Positions 1-7,100 of a DNA stretch of 10,738 nt are shown here, piece by piece; position 1 is the stretch's first letter; each line of letters opens with the position of its first letter. The stretch is from Thermoleophilia bacterium (GTDB lineage: Bacteria > Actinomycetota > Thermoleophilia > Gaiellales > SKUG01). Location of the stretch: positions 1-10,738 of the forward strand of contig JAOPYS010000369.1 in assembly GCA_025964465.1 (NCBI GenBank), read 5' to 3'. Under the pieces are notes generated by a model that ran no database searches, was not told where the DNA came from, and was given only the letters and a program-made list of their open reading frames with translations. A program made the translations under genes and the position numbers.

Positions 1-380
1 TGGCGCACACCACGGTGGAGGAGTCGATCGGGCTCGTCGCGAAGGAGGGCATCGCGCACGAGGCCGATTCGCAGCTGACGGGGCTGCACAACCAGTACTC
101 GTCCGCGATGGACATGTACAACAACGCCGTGGGCACGGACATCGGCGTGCGGGCCGCGGTGTCCGGCCTGCAGCCGGGCGCGGCCGCCGACCAGGCGATC
201 TCGACGCAGGTCATCGATGCGATCAAGGGCGGCAAGCTCGTGGTGCTCGACACGACCACCACTCCGCCGCGCCCGAGCCGCGCCGAGGACCTCGCGTTGC
301 CGCAGCACGACACGCCGCGTGGCGTCGAGCCCAGCGGCCAGCCCTCGTGGACCCCGGGCTTCGACATCGGCACCGAGTAG
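1..380 (+). CDS. C-terminal part of a protein with a DUF6973-like domain (5' end outside window)
   Basis: The reading frame is open from the first full codon (base 3) to a TAG at 378-380, so this is the 3' end of a longer gene. The GTG at 15 is most likely an internal Val, because no ribosome binding site precedes it. The visible ~126 residues contain an AHEADSQL segment, then AMDMYNNAVGTDIG, then an Ala-rich helix and AIKGGKLVVLD. The order His-Glu, Met-Asp-x-Tyr-Asn-Asn-x-Val-Gly, then an Ile-Lys-x-Gly-Lys-Leu helix matches what I recall of the second half of DUF6973. That domain often lies at the C-termini of large secreted or Rhs-type proteins, and its function is not established. A Pro-rich acidic tail of about 40 residues follows and ends in DIGTE. 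Codon use is strongly GC3, so the frame is real. The family call is from memory of the motif and is tentative. A downstream gene converges on it 17 bp away. Confidence 0.7.
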   Translation, partial: AHTTVEESIGLVAKEGIAHEADSQLTGLHNQYSSAMDMYNNAVGTDIGVRAAVSGLQPGAAADQAISTQVIDAIKGGKLVVLDTTTTPPRPSRAEDLALPQHDTPRGVEPSGQPSWTPGFDIGTE

Positions 381-392
381 CCCAACAGGGCT
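379..392. terminator. Short inverted repeat between convergent genes, possible weak bidirectional terminator
   Basis: AGCCC-AACA-GGGCT forms a perfect 5-bp stem with a 4-nt loop. It starts on the last two bases of the upstream stop codon and fills most of the 17-bp gap between the convergent stops at 380 and 398. No T-tract follows on either strand, so it is a poor intrinsic terminator. It is listed only because it is the sole hairpin in the gap. Confidence 0.25.
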
Positions 393-397
393 GCGTG

Positions 398-820
398 TCA
401 GAGGTGCATCCGCTTGAGCACGTCGCGGCCCGCATCGATCAGTGATGTCTCGACGGCCCTGGCGGCACCGTCGGTCCCGTGCCCGATCAGCAGCGTGCCG
501 GTCCGTGCCTGGCCTCCGGCCGCCGCTGCATCGTGCCCGATCGTCAGGGCTGCCCGCGCACCCTGCTGCGTTCGAATGGGGTTGCCCAGCCGCGCGACAC
601 CCTCCGCCGGGGCGTAGTTCTCGGCCGTGACGAGGAATTGGTCGACGGCCTCCGCGAGCGTGCTCCCCTCCCGGACGGTCTCGCTCCCGTTCGCCGTGTG
701 CACGCCGCCGAAGATCCCGTGCTCCCCGGTCTGGGCCCAGACCCTCGTCTCGCCCCCCTGCGAGCGCGTGATGCGCAGCTCACTCGTCCTGCGGCCGTCG
801 TTGACCCCTGAAATCGACAT
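398..820 (-). CDS. Hypothetical protein, ~140 aa, with an ambiguous 5' end
   Basis: Read from ATG at 820 to TGA at 398-400 this gives 140 residues; a TTG at 832 would give 144. Third codon positions are nearly all G or C, which supports this strand over the overlapping plus-strand frames. I do not recognise the family. Visible parts are a charged N-terminal stretch (NDGRRTSELRITRSQGGETR), a Gly-rich centre with a Trp, a helix LAEAVDQFLVTAENYAP, then two related segments ALTIGHDAAA and TLLIGHGTDGAARA, and a C-terminal helix ending KRMHL. There is no signal peptide or membrane segment, so it is probably cytoplasmic. Neither in-frame start has a Shine-Dalgarno sequence. A very good one (GAGGGGG at 856-850) serves ATG 842 in another frame, which reaches TGA after 20 codons. 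The gene may therefore really start at 842 with a +1 frameshift or a one-base sequence error. Its convergent partner carries a DUF6973-like C-terminus; an immunity-type relation is speculation only. Confidence 0.65.
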   Translation of the reverse strand: MSISGVNDGRRTSELRITRSQGGETRVWAQTGEHGIFGGVHTANGSETVREGSTLAEAVDQFLVTAENYAPAEGVARLGNPIRTQQGARAALTIGHDAAAAGGQARTGTLLIGHGTDGAARAVETSLIDAGRDVLKRMHL

Positions 821-842
821 TGGTCGGTCCAACCGTGTTCAT

Positions 843-856
843 CTCGAGTCCCCCTC
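843..856 (-). promoter_or_regulatory. Ribosome binding site for ATG 842 (minus strand)
   Basis: On the minus strand GAGGGGG (856-850) is followed by the 7-nt spacer ACTCGAG and then ATG at 842-840. Spacing and sequence are close to ideal. The ORF it serves, starting MNTVGPTNVDF, is out of frame with the 140-aa gene and ends at 780-782. The site is too far (about 17 nt) to serve the TTG at 832. This is what makes the annotated start of the downstream minus-strand gene doubtful. Confidence 0.6.
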
Positions 857-969
857 GACGAGCGTTCCGTTACTCGGATGTCGTCGCACGTTCGCGTCGC
901 GATCCGGCACGCGCGTGCAGCCCGTGTGCCAGCGAACAGGTGGCGGTGGACCGATTCGTAAACCGTCCG

Positions 970-984
970 GATGGTGCAACCATC
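970..984. promoter_or_regulatory. Inverted repeat 1 of a three-site dyad cluster (candidate operator)
   Basis: GATGGT-GCA-ACCATC is a perfect 6-bp inverted repeat with a 3-nt centre. It lies about 29 bp upstream of the TACAAT box that probably serves the giant gene. In the divergent gap it could also affect the minus-strand gene at 820/842. No regulator can be named from the sequence. Confidence 0.4.
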
Positions 985-986
985 GT

Positions 987-997
987 CTGGTCGCCAG
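987..997. promoter_or_regulatory. Inverted repeat 2 of the dyad cluster (candidate operator, near the -35 position)
   Basis: CTGG-TCG-CCAG is a perfect 4-bp dyad with a 3-nt centre, two bases after the first dyad and two bases before the third. It overlaps the place where a -35 element for TACAAT would be expected (about 989-995). There is no TTGACA-like hexamer there. Four-base arms alone are weak evidence; its place in the series is what makes it notable. Confidence 0.3.
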
Positions 998-999
998 CG

Positions 1000-1013
1000 A
1001 TCGAGATCTCGAT
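1000..1013. promoter_or_regulatory. Perfect 14-bp palindrome in the promoter spacer (candidate operator)
   Basis: ATCGAGATCTCGAT is an uninterrupted palindrome whose last base is the first T of the TACAAT box. It occupies the region between the -35 and -10 positions. A dimeric regulator bound here would be expected to block or remodel RNA polymerase binding. Which protein binds, if any, cannot be told from the sequence. Confidence 0.45.
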
Positions 1014-1018
1014 ACAAT
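1013..1018 (+). promoter_or_regulatory. -10 box (TACAAT) of the likely promoter of the giant surface protein gene
   Basis: TACAAT matches the TATAAT consensus at five of six bases and stands out in this GC-rich DNA. A start site near 1025 would give a 5' leader of about 77 nt before the TTG at 1102. No good -35 hexamer lies 16-18 bp upstream, so the promoter may need an activator. That fits the dyad-symmetric sites just upstream. A second, weaker candidate is TACCTT at 1030-1035. Confidence 0.45.
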
Positions 1019-1091
1019 GGAGAATCCGCTACCTTTGTCCACCTTCGCTCACATGAGGGTGGGTCTCGCACGGCGTCGCCGCGCGCACTCC

Positions 1092-1096
1092 AGGAG
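1092..1096 (+). promoter_or_regulatory. Ribosome binding site deciding the TTG start of the giant gene
   Basis: AGGAG lies 5 nt upstream of TTG 1102. It fixes this unusual start codon, since the signal peptide begins directly after it. The nearby ATG at 1053 is in another frame. Confidence 0.75.
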
Positions 1097-1101
1097 CCAT
1101 C

Positions 1102-4100
1102 TTGCCCCGAATCATCCTGCGCCTCGGTGCGCCCGTTCACACCGTGGTCGTCGCCGCGCTCGCACTCGTTCTGGTCGTCGGCGTTGCCGGAACCGCCCAC
1201 GCCGAGACCCGCACATTCGCGCCGACCGGGTCGTACCAGACGTACGTGGTGCCGGCAGGCGTGACGGGCATCAGTGTCTCCGCCGTCGCGGGGGCCGGCG
1301 GCAACGGCGCATGGACGCCGGGCATCGGTGGATCCGCCATGGCGCTGGGCGCCCCGGGTGGCACGGCCAGGGTCCAGGTCCCCGTCACGCCCGGTGAGGA
1401 GCTGCGCATCTTCGTGGGCAGCGGCGGTGGCAGCGCCTCGGGCATGAACCGCGGCAACGGTGGTGCCGGAGGCGACTTCAGTGGCGGCAACGGCGGCATC
1501 GGGGTGCTCTCCGACGCGGCCGGCGGTGGCGGCGGTGCGACCACGATCACGCGCGCGGACGGCACCGTGCTGCTCGTCGTCGGCGGCGGTGGTGGTGGCG
1601 GCGGTGACGGCGTCAACGGCCCCGGGTTCGGGCGGTACGTCGGCGGCAACGGCGGCGCGGGTGGCATCTCCCCCGGCGCTGGCGGCGGCGGAACCGGCAA
1701 CGGGCCGACGGGTGCCGGTGGCGGTGGTGGCGCCGACACGAATTACACGCACGGAGGTTCGGGCGGCACGGGCGTCGGCACGACGGGTGCCGGCGGTGGC
1801 GGCGGCGGCGGCCGCTGGGCCGGGCACGGCGGCGACGCCGGCGCGGTGGTCGTCAACGTCGGGCTGATCGAGCAAGGTGGCGGCGGAGGCGGCGGTGGCG
1901 CCAACTGGGTGGCCGGTGGCGCACGCGCCGTCACGTGGGGCGTCGACGACCAGAGCGGCGGGGCCAACGGCAGCCTCCAGCTGGCCACGGCGAACCCCAC
2001 GACGACGACGATCTCCGTCGAGGATCCCAACGACCAGGGCCCGAACGACCGCGGCATCGTGTTCACGGCGAACGTCACCAACGCGGGCGTGGGCGGCACC
2101 GTCGCCTTCACGGCCATCAACCAGACGGGCACGGCGCTGACGTTCTGCCCCGCGGCGCCGGTGTCGAACGGTGTCGCGACCTGCACCCCGACCCTGGCCA
2201 GCGGCGGCTATCTCGTCAAGGCCGCGTTCTCCGGCAGCTACACCGGCACGCCCAGCGTCTCCGGCACGGTCCAGAAGGACATCGGCCGCGCGACGACGAC
2301 CACCTTCATCAACAGCCCGCCGACCGCGGCGGGCACGAACCAGGCCATCACCCTCACCGTCCGCGTCGATGGCGCGTCGGGCAGCGGCACCGTCAGCTGG
2401 GGTGGCACCGGGCCGGTCACGAACTGCCCGGGCACGCTGTCGTTCAACGGCGGATGGGTGACGAGCTGCACCTTCACCACCGTCTCCACATCGCCGTTCC
2501 AGCAGGCCATCACCGCGAAGTACAACGGCACGGCCACGGCGGACGTGAGCCAGCGCACGGCAGCGAGCGCGGCGACGCAGCCGATCCTGGTCACGCGCCC
2601 ACGCAGCGTCACGCGCAACACGATCGTCGCGGGCTCCGCGCGGTTCCCGCTCGGCCAGTCGGTCAGCTTCACGGCGTGCCGCGCGTACTCGGACGGCCCC
2701 AGCGCCGACTTCTGCCCGTGGCCGGCCTACAGCTACATGATCCAGACGCGGATGAACGACGCGAGCTGCTCCTCCGCCTACGACGGCAACGCCGCGAGGT
2801 ACATCTACACGTGCCGCCCACTCAGCGTCGGCCCGCACGTCTTCTACTCCGAGTTCCACAACTCCGTGGGCGGCGAGCCCCGCGGCGAGTGCGACGGCAA
2901 GCTGACCTCCTCGGCCACGTCGGTGACGTGCAACGGCGTCTGGTACTACCCCTCCCAGTCGACGACCGTCGTCGCGTACGGTCCGGCGCACCACCTCGCG
3001 CTCGCGGTCAACAACCCGACGCCCGTGGTGCTCGAGCCGTTCCAGGCGAGCGTCGCCGGCGTCCGCGACGTCGCCGACGACGTCCTCACCGACAGCGCGG
3101 GCGCGGTGACGTGGAGCTTCGTCACCGCGTCCGGCGCCGTCGACGCGAGCGCCGGTCGCTGTTACGCCGACGGTCGCTGCATCGCCGTGCGCACGGGGGA
3201 GCTGCGCGTCCGCGCCCGCACCGCCGCGGGCATCAGTGGAATCGCGACGGTGAGCGTCAACGACTCGAACAGTGCGCGCGTGCTGACGCTCCCGTCGAGC
3301 CCCGTGGTGCACTCGGCCCGCACGGAGTGGCAGTCGGTGCTGGCGACCGTCGACACCCCGGACGAGTTCCAGCCGATCGACTTCTACATCGACGGGTACG
3401 CGGCGCCGGACCTCTGCTCCCGCACCTACATGCAGAACAACGACCACAGCAGTCCGGAGGGGACCAAGCACGCCGCCTGCCAGCTGCTCGCGCACTTCAA
3501 CATGCCGGCCCCCGGCGACCACGAGCTGATCGCCGTGTACCGCGAGCGAGGCCAGGGCGTCGCCACGGCGCGCACGACGTTGCACGTGACCGGCCCCCGC
3601 ACCACGGTCCGGGTCGCCTCGGTGGGCAGCGAGCGCATCGCCGGCCGCAGCTTCGACGTGGAGGTGCGGGGCGCGGACGCGAACGGCGAGGACGTCGGCG
3701 TCGTGCCCGAGGGGGTGTTGCTGACGATCGACGACGGGACGTGCGACGTGTACCGCGGTGCGTGTTCCAGCACCCGGGCAGGAGCGCACCTCATCACTGC
3801 GTCGAGCGGATCGTCGACGGCCATCTTCCCGGTGACGGTCGCTCCGGCAGCGCTCGCGCGAATCACGGTCCGGCCGTCCGTGACGGTGCGCGCGGGTTAC
3901 GCCGTGGACCTCGGCATGGTCGGTTACGACGCGTTCAACAACGCCGTACCCGACCCGCAGTCACAGGCCTGGCTGCGCATGGGCGGCGTGGACTGCCCGG
4001 ACAACGTGTGTCGCCCCACCGGCACGTACAACGGCTCCTTCGTCGTGGAGGCCTTCCCGACCGCAGCACGGCTCGGCCAGGACGAGGTGACCTCGTCGGT

Positions 4101-7100
4101 CACCGTCGTCGCGGGCGACCCCACGACGGTACAGCTCTACACGCCCTACACCTCGACGTCGGCGGGCAACACGATCGACGTCAACGTCAACGCCCTCGAC
4201 GCGTGGGGCAACGCGCTGCAGCGACCGATGGACGTCGTGCAGCTGACCGTCGACGGCGGCACCTGCGCGCCGCAGACCGGGAGCGTCAGCTACACGGCGA
4301 CGTGCACGCTCACGCGCGCCGGCACGCGGACGATCACCGCCGCGGTACCCGGTGGCGTCACGGCGACGACGACCGTCGAGGTGTCCGCCGGTTCGGCCAC
4401 GCAGGTCGTCGTGCACCGCGTCACCGAAGGAGACGTCGTCGCAGGGTCGGTCGCGGACTTCACCGTGTTCAAGGCGGACGCCTTCGGCAACGAGCTGGAG
4501 GCCGCGCGTCGCGAGTTCGTCACATGGGCGTACTCGCCGGGCGCGTCGTGCTACCAGCAGCAGCTCTACTGCTACTTCGACCTCAGCGGTGACATCACCG
4601 TGCGCGCGTCGTACGCCGGGTTCGAGGGGACGTCGGTCGTGCACGTCGTGCCGGGCCGGGCGAACACCGCGCAGCTGTCCGCGCCGGTCGGCGCGCTCAG
4701 CGCCGGCAGCCCCTTCCAGGTCGACGTGACGGCGCAGGACGTCCTCGGCAACCCGGCGCGAGGGGTGTCGAGCCAGCTCGCCGCCACGCTCGACGGAGGC
4801 TCGTGCGCGATGGCCGATGCGGGAGCGGGCTCGGCGAAGCTGACGTGTCGCGCCACCGCGGCCGGCGCGCGCCAGCTGTCGGTACGCGCCGTGGACGGCG
4901 GGTCGCTCGCCGCGTCCCCGCGCTCCCTCACGATCGGGGCAGGGCCAGCAGCCGTCCTCTCGGTCGCCGGCCCGACCCAGCTCGTGTCAGGCGTGGCGTC
5001 GCCGCCGTTCTCCGCGACCGCGGCGGACGCGTACGGCAACTCTGTGGTCCTGACCGGTGCGGGCGTGGCCTTCGACCTGGACGGCGCCGGGTGCGCCGGT
5101 GGCGTCTGCACGCCGGTCGCGGCAGGCGCGCACTCCGTCGCGGCCGTCTACGGCGACGCCGTCGCCCGCGTCGACGTGCACGTCGCTCCGGGCGCGGCGA
5201 CCCACCTGGTGATCGATGGTCCGGAGACGGTGGCCGCGGGTGACCCGGCGGCGCTGCACGTCACCGCGACCGATGCGGCGGACAACGAGATCGGCGAGGT
5301 CGCCGCCACCTTCACGCTCGACGGCGGCTCGACGCCGTGCGATCCCGCGGGGTGCCGGTCCACGGTCGCGGGCCAGCACACGGTCACCGCGAGCTTCGGG
5401 ACCGCGCGCGCGACGCGGGGCCTGGTCGTCGTCCCCGGCGCGCCGACGCGGTACGTCGTCGGGCGGGCCGATGCGTCGACCGCCCCGGTCGCGGCGGGCG
5501 ACACCGTCGGCCTGGTCGTCGACGCGTACGACGCCTCGTCCAACCGCATCGGTGCGGTCTCCGACGGGGTCGAGGTCACCACGACCAACGGGTTCTGCGC
5601 CGGCCAGGCCTGCGTCGCGACCCTGGTCGGCACCGCGACGTTCAGTGCCGGCGTCGACGGTCACTCGGCAGGATCGGTCACCGTCGGCGTGACGGCGGGC
5701 GACGCCGAGCGCCTCTCCGTGGCGCCGCAGGACGTGACCGTCGCGTCCGGTACTGCCGTGACGTTCGTGGCGAAGACCCTCGACGCCTACGGCAACGTGG
5801 TCGCGACCGTGACGGGCGCGGCTTCCGCGACCCTCGACGGCGCACCGTGCGCGGGCGCGACCTGCACGTCGACGCTCCTGGGCGACCACGCCGTCGTCGT
5901 GTCGTACGGCGGGTTCACTGCCGCCGCCACGATGCACGTCACCGTGGGCGCGCTGCACCACCTCGCCGTAGGTGTCCCGTCACAGGTCGTCGCGGGCGCT
6001 CCCTTCGCGCTGACGGTCACCGGGCGCGATGCGGCCGGCCACGACCTGGGCTCGGTGTCGGGACCCTTCACCGTGACCGACGGCCCGGCCACGGTGCCGT
6101 GCACCGGCGCCGCGTGCGTGCTGACGGGTGCGGGCGACCACCACCTGCTCGTCTCGTTCGGGACGGGGGCGAACACGGTCTCCGGCACGGGCGACGTGCA
6201 CGTGACGGGTGCGGCCCTCGCCACGCTCGAGCTGACCCCCAGCGTGAGCCCGCTCGTCGCCGGCGAGCCCGTGGGCGTGCGCGTCGCGGGCGCCGACTTC
6301 TGGGGCAACCCGGTCGGGGACCGCACCGCGACCGCGCTCGTGTCCATCGACGGGGTGCGTTGCCCCGCCGCGGGCTGCTCGGCGAACGACGCGAGTCGCC
6401 TCCACACGATCTCGGCGACCGACGGGACGGCCGCTGGCTCGATCCAGGTCGCCGTGGTGCATGCGCCGCTGCACGCCATCGTGCTCTCGCCGCGTGACGC
6501 GTCGATCACGGCTGACGCGACCCAGGCCTATGCCGTGAGCGGCGACGACGGGCGCGGCAACCCGGTGCCGGTCGCGGCATCCGACGTGCGGTTGTCCATC
6601 TCGACCGGCGGCACGTGCACCGCACTCGCGTGCGGCTCGACCACGGTCGGCGTACGCAGCGTCACGGCGACGGTCGGCGCGGTCACCGATTCGACCAGCC
6701 TCGCCACGACGCCCGGCGCGCTGTCGTCCCTGGGCCTGGCGACGGCGACGCCAACCGTCGCGGCGAGCGCCACGACGGGCGCGACGTTCACCGCCACGGG
6801 GCTCGACGCGCACGGCAACGCGCGCGGTGACCTCACCTCGAGCGCGACCTTCGCGACGGAGGAGGGCCCGTGCGCCGCGAACGTGTGTTCATCGATCCAT
6901 GCCGGCGACCACACCGTGACGGCCCGCGTCGGCGCCTCGGTGGTCGGCAGCCTCGTGTTCCACGTCGTGCCGGCGACGGTCCACCACCTCGTCGTCACCG
7001 GGTCGGCGACCCTGGTCGCGGGCGTGTCGAGCACGTACGCGGTGGAGGGGCTCGACCGGTTCGAGAACTCGCTGGGCAACGTGACGGGTACCAGCAGCTT

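Noticed and set aside
839..1056. Small ORFs on both strands in the gap 843-1101
   Set aside because: They have no ribosome binding sites and no codon bias, are Arg/Pro-rich, and overlap the promoter dyads. The gap is better read as regulatory.
1137..1739. Minus-strand Pro-rich 200-codon frame
   Set aside because: It is the antisense of the Gly-rich codons (GGC/GGT read backwards as GCC/ACC/CCG-type codons), a known artefact of Gly-rich regions.
1204..1980. PE-PGRS-type protein
   Set aside because: Gly-Gly-x richness is shared, but there is no PE domain, and the protein continues into Ig-like repeats behind a Sec signal peptide.
544..3789. Minus-strand open frame of 1081 codons
   Set aside because: It lies opposite the giant gene and the small minus gene. 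Its product is an Arg/Ala/Gly-rich string without domains, as expected for a GC-rich antisense shadow.
1935..4592. Plus-strand open frame of 885 codons in another frame of the giant gene
   Set aside because: Arg/His/Pro/Gly-rich composition, low GC3 and no signal peptide or motif. It is explained by the GC-rich coding strand.
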